The position numbers and the translations under genes were made by a program. A stretch of 64,000 nt of DNA from Flavobacterium johnsoniae UW101 (GTDB taxonomy: Bacteria; Bacteroidota; Bacteroidia; Flavobacteriales; Flavobacteriaceae): positions 5,642,001-5,706,000 of the forward strand of contig NC_009441.1 in assembly GCF_000016645.1 (NCBI RefSeq). Direction: 5' to 3'. Below are positions 26,334-34,664 of the stretch, piece after piece. Numbering within the stretch: position 1 is the stretch's first letter; each line of letters opens with the position of its first letter. Under the pieces are notes generated by a model. That model did not search any database. It saw nothing but the letters and a program-made list of their open reading frames with translations, and was not told the origin of the DNA.

Positions 26334-26765
26334 ATGGAAATAACCGAAATTAGAAATAAAGATTACGAAACACTGAAAAACCTATTTTTAAAAGAAAGAC
26401 AAAGAACTTTTTCATGGCTTGATACCTCAGAATTTCAATTAGATGATTTTGAAAAACATACGCAGGGAGAACATATTCTGGTTGCATTATTAGACGACAT
26501 TCCTGTAGGTTTTATTTCGATCTGGATGCCTGCTAATTTTATTCATCATTTGTATGTCGATCAAAAACACCAAGGCCGGAAAATTGGAACGGCATTATTA
26601 AAAGCTGCAATTAATAAATTTAAGCTTCCGCTGACTTTAAAATGCCTCGAAAACAATAGCAAGGCAGTAGAATTTTATATAAAAACAGGATTTACGGCAA
26701 AAGAAAAAGGCCAGTCCGGCAACGGAACTTATATTCTCTTTGAGCTTTCAAAAAATATTGATTAA
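26334..26765 (+). CDS. GNAT-family N-acetyltransferase
   Basis: Single GNAT domain of 143 residues. The acetyl-CoA pyrophosphate loop is HQGRKIGTALL (after HHLYVDQK), preceded by the strand VGFISIWM and followed by TLKCLENNSKAVEFYIKTGF, the standard motif B. It follows the arginase-type gene by about 50 bases and may share its transcript. The acceptor is unknown. Confidence 0.88.
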   Translation: MEITEIRNKDYETLKNLFLKERQRTFSWLDTSEFQLDDFEKHTQGEHILVALLDDIPVGFISIWMPANFIHHLYVDQKHQGRKIGTALLKAAINKFKLPLTLKCLENNSKAVEFYIKTGFTAKEKGQSGNGTYILFELSKNID

Positions 26766-26911
26766 CCAAAAAAATCAAGAACTTATGAATAACAATTAAA
26801 AATCGTTGAAAAATTAAAATTTATCTGACCTGAAACTCAAAAATGGATAAAATTTCAACATAGAATAATCCCCAGATTTTACTTATATTGCAAGGAACAA
26901 AAATTACAAGC

Positions 26912-27325
26912 ATGTCAAAAAATATTGAAAGTCTTATTCCGCACAGAGCACCATTTCTTTTCGTAGATGAAGTTATATCCTATACTAAAGAAGAAATAAT
27001 TGGCTTTAAAACATTTGGCGAAAAAGACAACTGGTTAAAAAGTACTTTTAAAATATTCGATTTTATACCCGGAGCCATTTTAATAGAAGCTATGGCGCAA
27101 TGCGGCGGTGCAGGCGTAAAACTTTTGGGAATAACAGATGGAATATTTGGTTTAGTAAGCATTGAAAATGCAGAATTTTACGGCAAAGCCAAATTTGGAG
27201 ACAAAATAAAACTTGCAATTGAAAATATTCGTTTAGGCGAAAAAATAATAAAACAACAAGGAACTGCATACATCGACGACAAACCCATCGTTAAAGCCGG
27301 CTGGATGTGTGTAAAAATTTCATAG
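26912..27325 (+). CDS. FabZ-like hotdog protein lacking the catalytic His
   Basis: Hotdog-fold protein of 137 residues resembling 3-hydroxyacyl-ACP dehydratase. LIPHRAPFLFVDEV and PGAILIEAMAQCGG match FabZ, and the catalytic Glu is kept (E59). The position of the catalytic His of GHFP is Thr (T45, in STFKIFDFIPG), so ordinary dehydratase chemistry is doubtful; a thioesterase-like or binding role is possible. The ATG at 26912 is chosen over an upstream TTG because FabZ-like proteins begin close to the IESLIPHR helix. It has no lipid-synthesis neighbours. Confidence 0.78.
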   Translation: MSKNIESLIPHRAPFLFVDEVISYTKEEIIGFKTFGEKDNWLKSTFKIFDFIPGAILIEAMAQCGGAGVKLLGITDGIFGLVSIENAEFYGKAKFGDKIKLAIENIRLGEKIIKQQGTAYIDDKPIVKAGWMCVKIS

Positions 27326-27328
27326 AGG

Positions 27329-27425
27329 CAAATTCAATATCAAATTCAATATCAAATTCAATATCAAATCTAAAATCTAAATTCTAAAATCTAAATTCTA
27401 AAATCTAAATTCTAAAATCTAAAAT
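27329..27425. repeat. Two adjoining tandem arrays (12-mer and 14-mer)
   Basis: CAAATTCAATAT is repeated three times from 27329, plus a partial copy, then CTAAAATCTAAATT four times from 27370, the last copy degenerate. The array starts 4 bases after the hotdog gene and ends about 100 bases before the next gene. Confidence 0.92.
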
Positions 27426-27524
27426 TAATCTTTGTCCGAAATCCCCCTTACAATTGTCTTTTAAAAACCCAACTTACTGATTTTTAAGTAATAAATTTGA
27501 TATTCAATTTTAAAAACCATAAAA

Positions 27525-28010
27525 ATGAATACAGCAGATTTTACTACAACAATACTTGTGAGCCAGTCACCAGAAGAAGTTTTTAATGCCGTTACCAATG
27601 TTCGAGGCTGGTGGTCTGAAGAAATAGAAGGAAATACAGCCGCACAAAATGATCAATTTGATTATCATTACGAAGACGTTCATCGTTGTAAAATAGAACT
27701 TATTGAAGTAATTCCGAATCAAAAAGTCGTTTGGTTAGTTAAAGAAAATTATTTCAATTTTACAGAAGACAAAACAGAATGGACGGGAACAAAACCTACT
27801 TTTGAAATTACAGCAAAAGACGGAAAAACAGAACTTCGTTTTACCCATTTTGGTTTAACTTCAGAATATGAATGTTTTGAAATCTGCCGAGGTGCCTGGA
27901 CAAATTATATTCAAAATAGTTTAAAAAAACTTATTGAAACCGGAAAAGGCGAACCAAACGCAACTGGAAAACCACAAACAGAAAACGAAAAAAGATTATC
28001 CAAAAGCTAA
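27525..28010 (+). CDS. AHSA1/START-like (SRPBCC) protein
   Basis: SRPBCC helix-grip domain of 161 residues: SPEEVFNAVTNVRGWWSEEI at the N terminus, strands with KIELIEVIPNQKVVWLV, then TELRFTHFGL and the C-terminal helix with NYIQNSLKKLIETGKG. Such small START-like proteins bind hydrophobic ligands or act on Hsp90-like partners; the ligand here is unknown. A -7-like TAAATTTG lies at 27492-27499. Confidence 0.87.
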   Translation: MNTADFTTTILVSQSPEEVFNAVTNVRGWWSEEIEGNTAAQNDQFDYHYEDVHRCKIELIEVIPNQKVVWLVKENYFNFTEDKTEWTGTKPTFEITAKDGKTELRFTHFGLTSEYECFEICRGAWTNYIQNSLKKLIETGKGEPNATGKPQTENEKRLSKS

Positions 28011-28012
28011 AA

Positions 28013-28056
28013 AAACTCAGCAGCTTAGAAACTTAAAAGCTCAGAATCTTATTTAG
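28013..28056. repeat. Word-like repeat, CTCAG/CTTAG family
   Basis: Degenerate words (CTCAGCAG, CTTAGAAA, CTTAAAAG, CTCAGAAT, CTTATTTAG) begin two bases after the preceding stop codon. Confidence 0.6.
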
Positions 28057-28131
28057 ACTACAACATTCGTAGATTTGGCTACAGCTGTTTATTTGATGCA
28101 TTGCAACTTTGTAACATCAAAATTAGAACAG

Positions 28132-29022
28132 ATGAAAATTACTATTACAGGTTCTCTAGGGAACATCAGCCAGCCTCTGGCAAAAGAATTAATACAAAAA
28201 GGACATACTGTTACCATAATTGCCAGCAGTACAGAAAGACAAGCCGAAATCGAAAAATTAGGCGCAAAAGCAGGTATTGGATCTGTAGAAGATTTAGCAT
28301 TTTTAACTAAAACTTTTACAGATTCAGATGCTGTATATTGTATGATTCCGCGTGCCAATTATTTCGATCCAAATCTTGATTTAGATGCTTTTACCCGTAA
28401 AATTGGAAACAATTATGCCGAAGCAATCAAACAATCTGGTGTAAAACGCGTCGTTTTTCTGAGCAGTATTGGAGCGCATTTAAAAGAAAAATCAGGAATT
28501 ATTCAGCGTTACAACGAAATCGAAGCCGTTTTAAATACATTATCAGATGTTTCGATAACATTTATGCGTCCAACTTCGTTCTATTACAATTTACTGGCTT
28601 ACATTCCAATGATCAAAAATCTGGGCTTCATTGCTGCCAATTATGGAGCAGATTCTATGATTCCGTGGGTTTCACCAAATGATATTGCAGCAGCAATTGC
28701 GGAAGAAATCACAACTTCGTCTCAAGGAAAAAAAATCCGTTATGTGGCAAGCGAGGAACTAACCGGACACGAAACTGCAAAAATATTAGGCGCAGCAATA
28801 GGCAGACCAGACTTAAAATGGGAATTAATTAGTGATGAAGAAACCCTAAATGGCTTAATTTCTGCTGGTATGCAGCCAAAAATCGCGAACGGTCTGGTTG
28901 AAATGTATGCCGCACTATACAACGGTACACTGGCTCAGGATTATTTGAAAAACAAACCGGCAGTTTTAGGAAAAACAAAACTGACAGATTATGCAGAAGA
29001 ATTTGCTGCAATTTATAATTAA
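28132..29022 (+). CDS. NmrA-like NAD(P)-binding protein
   Basis: Atypical short-chain dehydrogenase of the NmrA/HSCARG group, about 296 residues. The Rossmann motif is GSLGNISQPLAKEL right at the N terminus, followed by VVFLSSIGAH, IMRPTSFYYNL-type strand and IPWVSPNDIAAA. A frame open from a TTG at 28075 would add 19 residues before the Rossmann strand; the ATG at 28132 fits the family. It is followed 20 bases later by an AraC-type regulator, which suggests a redox-sensing or quinone-reductase-type pair. Confidence 0.88.
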   Translation: MKITITGSLGNISQPLAKELIQKGHTVTIIASSTERQAEIEKLGAKAGIGSVEDLAFLTKTFTDSDAVYCMIPRANYFDPNLDLDAFTRKIGNNYAEAIKQSGVKRVVFLSSIGAHLKEKSGIIQRYNEIEAVLNTLSDVSITFMRPTSFYYNLLAYIPMIKNLGFIAANYGADSMIPWVSPNDIAAAIAEEITTSSQGKKIRYVASEELTGHETAKILGAAIGRPDLKWELISDEETLNGLISAGMQPKIANGLVEMYAALYNGTLAQDYLKNKPAVLGKTKLTDYAEEFAAIYN

Positions 29023-29041
29023 AAAATAAGTAATTTAGGTT

Positions 29042-29956
29042 ATGGCAAATCAGCAGCCGCATCGAGTAAAAAGCATAAGCGAATTTCATGAGTTTCGAGA
29101 TTTGCCAAAACCTGAACACCCTTTAGTGAGTGTTTATAATTTTGAAGATTTAAAATACCTCAACAAAGAAGAACCCAAAAGTCTTATTCTTGATTTTTAT
29201 TCCATTGCATTAAAAAGAAATGCAAATGCCAAAATGCGCTACGGCCAGCAGGAATACGATTTTAAAGAAGGCGTTTTATTATTTATTGCTCCGGGTCAGG
29301 TTTTTTCTATCGAAGGCAATTCAGAACTGCAGCATACAGGACATTCCCTTTTAATTCATCCTGATTTTTTATGGAATACACCGCTTGCCCAGAAAATAAA
29401 ACAATATGAATATTTTGGATATGCAGTTCATGAAGCCCTGCATCTTTCTGATAAAGAAGAAAAAATGATTATTGATATCATGAAAAATATTCAGCAGGAA
29501 TACCGGTCTAACATTGACAAATTCAGCCAGGACGTAATTATTGCGCAAATCGAATTATTGCTTACCTATTCTGAACGCTTTTACAACCGCCAGTTTATAA
29601 CCAGAAAAATAAACAATCATGAAATTCTGGCTCGTTTAGAAAAACTGCTCGAAGAATATTTCAACAATGATTCAATTATAAAAAAAGGAATTCCTACGGT
29701 ACAGTACATTGCAGAAAATCTAAATGTTTCGCCCAATTATTTAAGCGGACTTTTAAAACATCTCACAGGACAGAGCACCCAGCAGCACATTCATAATAAA
29801 CTCATAGAAAAAGCAAAAGAAAAACTTTCTACAACCAATTTATCTGTAAGTGAAATTGCTTTCGAATTAGGTTTCGAGCATCAGCAATCGTTTAGTAAAT
29901 TATTTAAAACCAAGACAAACGTTTCGCCTTTAGAGTTCAGGCAGTCTTTCAATTAA
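29042..29956 (+). CDS. AraC-family transcriptional regulator
   Basis: Regulator of 304 residues. The N-terminal part (about 20-160) is a cupin-like sensor domain (FIAPGQVFSIEG); the C-terminal 100 residues hold two helix-turn-helix units, NVSPNYLSGLLKHLTGQSTQQHI-type and LSVSEIAFELGFEHQQSFSK, ending in VSPLEFR. It lies 20 bases after the NmrA-like gene on the same strand and is probably co-transcribed. Typical targets are its own operon or the neighbouring genes. Confidence 0.9.
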   Translation: MANQQPHRVKSISEFHEFRDLPKPEHPLVSVYNFEDLKYLNKEEPKSLILDFYSIALKRNANAKMRYGQQEYDFKEGVLLFIAPGQVFSIEGNSELQHTGHSLLIHPDFLWNTPLAQKIKQYEYFGYAVHEALHLSDKEEKMIIDIMKNIQQEYRSNIDKFSQDVIIAQIELLLTYSERFYNRQFITRKINNHEILARLEKLLEEYFNNDSIIKKGIPTVQYIAENLNVSPNYLSGLLKHLTGQSTQQHIHNKLIEKAKEKLSTTNLSVSEIAFELGFEHQQSFSKLFKTKTNVSPLEFRQSFN

Positions 29957-30018
29957 AAAATATTTTAAGTAAATGCAATTCATAATTTTCATAAATTCGT
30001 AAGAACAAAATAAAAATT

Positions 30019-30447
30019 ATGAACCCCTTTTTAAGAAATACTCTGGCCGTTACTGTCGGAATTATCATTGGAAGTTTAATAAACATGAGCATAATTTTAA
30101 TCAGCAGTTCGATAATCCCTCTTCCGGAAGGAGCTGATAACAGAACAATACAAGGACTTCAAAAAACAATTCACTTATTTGAGGCAAAACATTTTCTCTT
30201 TCCCTTTCTTGCCCATGCGGCAGGAACATTTGCCGGAGCCGTTACAACTGCATTACTTGCTGTAAATCATAAAAAGAAACTGGCTTTAGCCATTGGTGCT
30301 TTTTTCTTATTTGGCGGTATTATTAGTGTCAGCTCTCTCCCATCGCCAACCTGGTTTACACTTATCGATTTAGTTTTTGCTTATATACCAATGGCATACC
30401 TCGCGTTGAAATTAGTCTGCAGAAAACAATTGAAATTTGAATATTAA
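30019..30447 (+). CDS. Small four-helix membrane protein
   Basis: Integral membrane protein of 142 residues with four predicted segments at about 8-34, 60-80, 88-106 and 112-130. No family is recognised with confidence. A polar loop (about 38-55) follows the first helix. It stands downstream of the AraC gene and 9 bases upstream of the ArsR-like stub, with which it may be co-transcribed. Confidence 0.72.
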   Translation: MNPFLRNTLAVTVGIIIGSLINMSIILISSSIIPLPEGADNRTIQGLQKTIHLFEAKHFLFPFLAHAAGTFAGAVTTALLAVNHKKKLALAIGAFFLFGGIISVSSLPSPTWFTLIDLVFAYIPMAYLALKLVCRKQLKFEY

Positions 30448-30456
30448 ATCCATAAC

Positions 30457-30672
30457 ATGAAAAACGAATCAACTAAACAAAAACCGGCAAAAATTTGTTA
30501 CGAACATATTGGCGGAAAACTCGGGCAGTTACTTGCCGTTTCTTTTGCCGAAAAAGGCTGGATTGCAAAGAAAAACAATTCAGACAAACACTTTTATATT
30601 ACAGATTTAGGCGAAAAAGAATTTACAAAATTAGGCATCGATATTTCTGAAATTAAATCAGAAAATTTATAA
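30457..30672 (+). CDS. Stand-alone C-terminal half of an ArsR-type regulator
   Basis: Protein of 71 residues. KICYEHIGGKLGQLLAVSF, followed by GWI and YITDLGEKEFTKLGID, matches the C-terminal region of certain ArsR-family regulators (the CYDHLAGKLG and LT..G...L..LGID blocks). The winged helix-turn-helix that normally precedes it is absent, and the reading frame upstream does not supply it. It may be a real stand-alone domain rather than a remnant, since it has an ATG, a tidy length and close spacing to the membrane protein gene. Confidence 0.65.
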   Translation: MKNESTKQKPAKICYEHIGGKLGQLLAVSFAEKGWIAKKNNSDKHFYITDLGEKEFTKLGIDISEIKSENL

Positions 30673-30735
30673 AATTTAATTCTTAAAAAATAATAAAAAT
30701 ACTATATTTTTGATTTAATTTTAAATTTTACAATA

Positions 30736-31434
30736 ATGTCTTATTTTGGAGGATTAGGTTCTGGAAAAGGATGGAATACATTTAATTTTATAGTAACACC
30801 ACAAGAATTTAAATCAATTTTCGAAAAACAAACCTATGATTTTGTTGTAACAAATTCAAGAGTTGAAATTGATTACGAAAAAACAGAAAAACATCTTCTA
30901 TTTGATAACTATGAAAATTTCTTTTATAAAATATTAATTAAAAAAGAGAAGCTTGATAGAAAAGAACAATGGCCTTTTGAAAGTAAAATTAGAATATCAA
31001 TAATAGACGATATTAATAAAATACAATTCGAAAGTATTACTAACAAAAAAGGACTGATTTCAAATGAATTTAAATCAGTTCAACCTACAGAACCAGTAAT
31101 AAATATAAGACCTTTCTACCTTACCTATTTTAAGATTAAAGAAAGTTTAAGTGTTGCATATATGAATGAAGAAGGAACGATTGGATTAGAATTAACATAT
31201 CCAAAATTAGTAAGCTTCTCAAATGATAATTTTAGAAATTTTATCGACGCACATACTTTTACAACTTATAATTTGTTTGAGAATTTGATAAAAAACATAA
31301 AAGCAATATCAAATAAAGCAAAATTACAAAGCAATACAAAATTGTTTCGTCCTAATTTCTGGATTAGTCCAGAAGCAAAAAAGGTTATTAATAACAACCA
31401 TTATTTAAAATCTAATGGCTTAAATATTATTTAA
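30736..31434 (+). CDS. AT-rich hypothetical protein
   Basis: Not recognised. A 232-residue protein rich in Lys, Asn, Ile and Phe; it starts with a Gly-rich SYFGGLGSGKGW and appears mostly beta-sheet in the first 170 residues with a helical end. No signal peptide or cysteine motif. The A+T content is above that of its neighbours, and a -7-like TATTTTTG precedes it at 30705-30712. It is probably an acquired or lineage-specific gene. Confidence 0.6.
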   Translation: MSYFGGLGSGKGWNTFNFIVTPQEFKSIFEKQTYDFVVTNSRVEIDYEKTEKHLLFDNYENFFYKILIKKEKLDRKEQWPFESKIRISIIDDINKIQFESITNKKGLISNEFKSVQPTEPVINIRPFYLTYFKIKESLSVAYMNEEGTIGLELTYPKLVSFSNDNFRNFIDAHTFTTYNLFENLIKNIKAISNKAKLQSNTKLFRPNFWISPEAKKVINNNHYLKSNGLNII

Positions 31435-31483
31435 TTTCTACATAGTTATTTCATAACTTAGTTTCGATTTATATCTTGAAATT

Positions 31484-31852
31484 ATGACTAAGAAAGAAAT
31501 TGCACAAAACTTCTTAAAACTTGCCGCAAGCGGACACTCGCATGAAGGATTCAAACTTTATGTGCATGAAAATTTCAAACATCACAATGCTTATTTTAAA
31601 GGTGATGCCGAGACTTTAATGCTCGCAATGGAAGAGTCTGCAAGGAAAAATCCAAATAAGATATTTACAATTCATCACATCATCGAAGAAGAAAATCTCG
31701 TTGCTGTCCATTCGCATTTAAAACAAACGCCAGCTGATATTGGATTTGCCGTTGTACACATTTTAAAATTCAAAGAAGATAAAATAATAGAACTTTGGGA
31801 TTTAGGACAGCAGATTCCAAATGAAACAGTTAACGAAAACGGAATGTTTTAA
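31484..31852 (+). CDS. SnoaL-like (NTF2 fold) protein
   Basis: Small protein of 122 residues with the NTF2-like cone fold: an N-terminal helix (KEIAQNFLKLAASG), YVHENFKHHNAYFKGD, IHHIIEEENLVAVHSHL and FKEDKIIELWDLGQ. The pattern matches predicted SnoaL-like aldol condensation-type proteins. The His-rich central part could form a binding pocket. The substrate is unknown, and the gene stands alone. Confidence 0.85.
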   Translation: MTKKEIAQNFLKLAASGHSHEGFKLYVHENFKHHNAYFKGDAETLMLAMEESARKNPNKIFTIHHIIEEENLVAVHSHLKQTPADIGFAVVHILKFKEDKIIELWDLGQQIPNETVNENGMF

Positions 31853-31912
31853 ATTAATTATTAATTGTGAATTGTTAATTATAAATTATTTATCAGAATT
31901 AAATCAGTAAAA

Positions 31913-32012
31913 CAAACCATAAACAACAAACCATAAACAACAAACTATAAACAACAAACTATAAACAATCAACCAACAACCAACAACCAACAACCAACAA
32001 CCAACAACCAAA
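31913..32012. repeat. Tandem 14-mer and 7-mer array before the serine hydrolase
   Basis: CAAACCATAAACAA (with a C-to-T variant) four times at 31913-31968, then AACCAAC six times at 31971-32012, the last copy degenerate. The array ends 4 bases before the ATG. A TTAATTGTGAATT word precedes it and recurs at 34587. Confidence 0.93.
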
Positions 32013-32016
32013 ATAA

Positions 32017-33054
32017 ATGAAATTTTTTTCTTTTACATTTCTATTGTTTATCCTATGCAGCTGTCATTCATCGGCACAAAAAAAAGACAATTACGCTTCA
32101 AAAATTGACAGCATTATTCAAAACAGCACTTCTTCAGATTTTAATGGTGTGGTTTTAATTTCAAAAAACGGAAAAACATTATATTCAAAAGTAAAAGGAT
32201 CTGCCAATTTTGAAACCCAAAAACCTTTAACAATTGATACTCAATTTGAGATCATGTCAAACAGCAAACAGATTGCTGCTGTTTTGGTTTTACTAGAAGC
32301 CGAAAAAGGCAGAGTCGATTTAAATTCACCCATAAAAAAATACCTTCCTGAATTAACCCAAACCTGGGCTGACACGGTTACGGTACACCAGCTTTTAAAT
32401 CATTCGCACGGAATTGTCGATTTGCAGAAACCTTTGGCATTTAAACCCGGAACTCAATTTAAATACGGAAATTTAAGTTTTAATTTAATTGGTAAAATTG
32501 TTGAATTCAGTACAAAGAAAAGTTACAACGAAACTGCCGGCGCACTTTTTAAGAAATTAAAAATGAACCAGACTTTTTGTTATTCTAAAGACAAAGCACA
32601 GAATCTGGCAACAGGATATTTCTCCTCAAAAAATAAAATGGAACCTGTAACTGGTTCACAAATTACACCTGAAAGTTTTGGCGCCGATGGCATAATTTCA
32701 ACTGTTTCAGATTTGGCGATCTGGAATAACAACCTTCATAAAGGAAAAATACTAAAACCAGAATCGTATAAACTGCTGACAAAAAATACGATTTTATCAC
32801 AGCATAATTTCTTTGGAAAAGAAAAAGAGCCTTACGGATACGGAATACGAATTATTGAAAAAGAAACCGTAAAATATTTAGGCCATACCGGGTTAGGCGA
32901 CGGGTTTTCTTCTGTAAATTTGTATTTCCCTCAAAGTGATGTGAGTTTAATTGTTTTAGAAAATCAAATGCCCGAAGATTCCAGTTTGTTTTATGCTGCA
33001 GGATTTAAAATCAAAAACATTTTACTCAAAAGCGATTTATTAAATAAAAAATAA
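32017..33054 (+). CDS. Serine hydrolase, beta-lactamase/PBP4*-like lipoprotein
   Basis: Exported lipoprotein of 345 residues with the serine beta-lactamase fold (class C / esterase type). The lipobox ends at C16 in LCSC. Catalytic motifs are S81-NSK84 (SxxK) in IMSNSKQIA, YGN in FKYGNLSFN, and HTG in LGHTGLGDG. Such proteins are usually esterases or D,D-peptidases rather than antibiotic-resistance enzymes. It lies 5 bases before the DUF1801 gene; the three genes 32017-34588 run with almost no gaps and look like an operon. Confidence 0.88.
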   Translation: MKFFSFTFLLFILCSCHSSAQKKDNYASKIDSIIQNSTSSDFNGVVLISKNGKTLYSKVKGSANFETQKPLTIDTQFEIMSNSKQIAAVLVLLEAEKGRVDLNSPIKKYLPELTQTWADTVTVHQLLNHSHGIVDLQKPLAFKPGTQFKYGNLSFNLIGKIVEFSTKKSYNETAGALFKKLKMNQTFCYSKDKAQNLATGYFSSKNKMEPVTGSQITPESFGADGIISTVSDLAIWNNNLHKGKILKPESYKLLTKNTILSQHNFFGKEKEPYGYGIRIIEKETVKYLGHTGLGDGFSSVNLYFPQSDVSLIVLENQMPEDSSLFYAAGFKIKNILLKSDLLNKK

Positions 33055-33059
33055 ATGCA

Positions 33060-33482
33060 ATGGCTAAAAATAAAACAACCGAAACTGAATACAGTGTAAT
33101 TGATTTTATCAATGCGGTTCCTGATGAAAACAAACGAAATGACGCTTTTGAACTTCTTAAAATAGTACAGAAAATCACTGGTTTTGAACCCAAAATGTGG
33201 GGACCAAGTATTATAGGTTTTGGAAGTTATCATTACAAATATGAAAGCGGACATGAAGGCGATGCTCCTCTGGCCGGCTTTTCTCCAAGAAAAACAGCCA
33301 TGACCGTTTATTTTTACCTGCCTGAAAAAGATAGAGAAGAACTTTTACCTAAACTTGGCAGACATACTTCTTCTAAAGCTTGTATTTACATTAAAAAATT
33401 AGCTGATATCGATATTGACATCTTAAAAAAGGTAATTTTACTTTCGATTGATTACACTCAAAAACTATATCCCCAAAAATAA
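33060..33482 (+). CDS. DUF1801 protein
   Basis: Small protein of 140 residues matching the DUF1801 (YdhG-like) fold: VPDENKRNDAFELLKIVQ, MWGPSIIGFGSYHYKY, AMTVYFYL and KLGRHTSSKACIYIKKL. Function unknown, with some relatives proposed as iron chaperones. It is spaced 2-5 bases from its neighbours, inside an apparent three-gene operon. A second, different DUF1801 protein is encoded at 37662-38030. Confidence 0.85.
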   Translation: MAKNKTTETEYSVIDFINAVPDENKRNDAFELLKIVQKITGFEPKMWGPSIIGFGSYHYKYESGHEGDAPLAGFSPRKTAMTVYFYLPEKDREELLPKLGRHTSSKACIYIKKLADIDIDILKKVILLSIDYTQKLYPQK

Positions 33483-33484
33483 AA

Positions 33485-34588
33485 ATGATTACATTTCTAA
33501 TTCTTATAATCCTAATAGGTTTTATTGTTTACAATTTCTTGCAGCATCCAAAATTTGGAAAAGCACCTTCCGGCGAAAGATTCACTTTAATTCAGAACTC
33601 GCCTCAATATAAAAACGGGAAATTCGAGAATCAGAGCTTTACGCCAGATTTGGCTGAAGGTGCAAGCATGGCTGGAGTTTTACTTGAATTTTTCTTCAAA
33701 AAAGTAGAACGAAAAATCCCAACCGATTTAATTCCGTCTGTAAAAACCAATCTGCATGAACTATCTATAGAAGAGGATGTTTTGGTTTGGTTTGGACATT
33801 CTTCTTATTTTATTCAGCTTGAAGGAAAACGTTTTTTAATCGATCCTGTTTTTAGCGGCAATGCCTCTCCTATTTCGGGAACGACAAAGTCATTTAAAGG
33901 TTCAGATATCTATACTGTTGATGATCTTCCGGAAATTGATTATTTATTGATTACACACGATCATTATGATCATTTAGATTATGAAACCATTCTTAAATTA
34001 AAACCCAAAACAAAAAAAGTAATTACGGCTCTTGGTGTAGGTTCGCATTTTGAATTTTGGGGATTTCCAACAGAAAATGTAATTGAAAAAGACTGGTTTG
34101 AAAAAATTGAATTAGATGAAAATCTAACATTACATACAACTCCTTCAAGACATTTTTCCGGCAGAAGTTTTAAACGCTGCAACACACTTTGGACTTCTTT
34201 TGTTTTAGAAACTAAAGACTTTAAAATGTATTTGGGCGGAGACAGCGGTTATGACAAGCATTTTGCTGAAATTGGAGAAAAATACGGCCCGTTTGATATT
34301 GCTTTGATCGACAACGGCCAATACAACGAAAAATGGAAATACATTCATAACATGCCCGAAGATGTTATAAAAGCGATGAAAGACTTACATGCAAAAAGAG
34401 TTTTTCCGGTTCATTCTTCAAAATTTGCTTTATCGCTTCATTCCTGGGACGAACCTTTGATAAGAGTAACAGAATTAAATAGTTTGAGCGAAAAACCAAT
34501 TCCGTTAATTACACCAATGATTGGCGAATTAGTCGAATTAAAAAACGAAAATCAACAATTTAAACAATGGTGGAAAGGGGTTAATTAA
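33485..34588 (+). CDS. Membrane-anchored MBL-fold hydrolase, NAPE-PLD-like
   Basis: Metallo-beta-lactamase-fold enzyme of 367 residues with an N-terminal membrane anchor (about 2-20). Metal motifs are WFGHSS, THDHYDHLD, the later RHFSGR and GGDSGY; VFPVHSSKF supplies the last His. The layout matches UlaG/NAPE-phospholipase-D-like enzymes, which cut phosphodiester or lactone bonds. It ends an operon with the serine hydrolase and DUF1801 genes. The substrate is not known; a lipid-type substrate is suggested by homology only. Confidence 0.86.
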   Translation: MITFLILIILIGFIVYNFLQHPKFGKAPSGERFTLIQNSPQYKNGKFENQSFTPDLAEGASMAGVLLEFFFKKVERKIPTDLIPSVKTNLHELSIEEDVLVWFGHSSYFIQLEGKRFLIDPVFSGNASPISGTTKSFKGSDIYTVDDLPEIDYLLITHDHYDHLDYETILKLKPKTKKVITALGVGSHFEFWGFPTENVIEKDWFEKIELDENLTLHTTPSRHFSGRSFKRCNTLWTSFVLETKDFKMYLGGDSGYDKHFAEIGEKYGPFDIALIDNGQYNEKWKYIHNMPEDVIKAMKDLHAKRVFPVHSSKFALSLHSWDEPLIRVTELNSLSEKPIPLITPMIGELVELKNENQQFKQWWKGVN

Positions 34589-34661
34589 TTGTGAATTATG
34601 AATGGTTAATTATGAATTATAATTGGAACCTGAAAACCTGAAACTTGAAACCTGAAAACCA
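34587..34661. repeat. Word-like repeat, CCTGAAA family
   Basis: AATTGTGAATTATGAAT-like words at 34587-34624, then CCTGAAAA, CCTGAAA, CTTGAAA and CCTGAAAA in tandem at 34629-34661. The array ends 3 bases before the lactonase ATG. Confidence 0.85.
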
Positions 34662-34664
34662 AAA

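Noticed and set aside
30457..30672. Frameshifted full-length ArsR gene
   Set aside because: The upstream sequence belongs to an intact membrane protein gene and no helix-turn-helix remnant was found in other frames.
31913..32012. CRISPR-like array of short direct repeats
   Set aside because: The units are only 7 and 14 bases with no unique spacers and no cas genes nearby; it is a simple tandem array.
32017..33054. Antibiotic-resistance beta-lactamase
   Set aside because: The motifs fit the broad serine hydrolase/esterase group as well, and nothing points to resistance.
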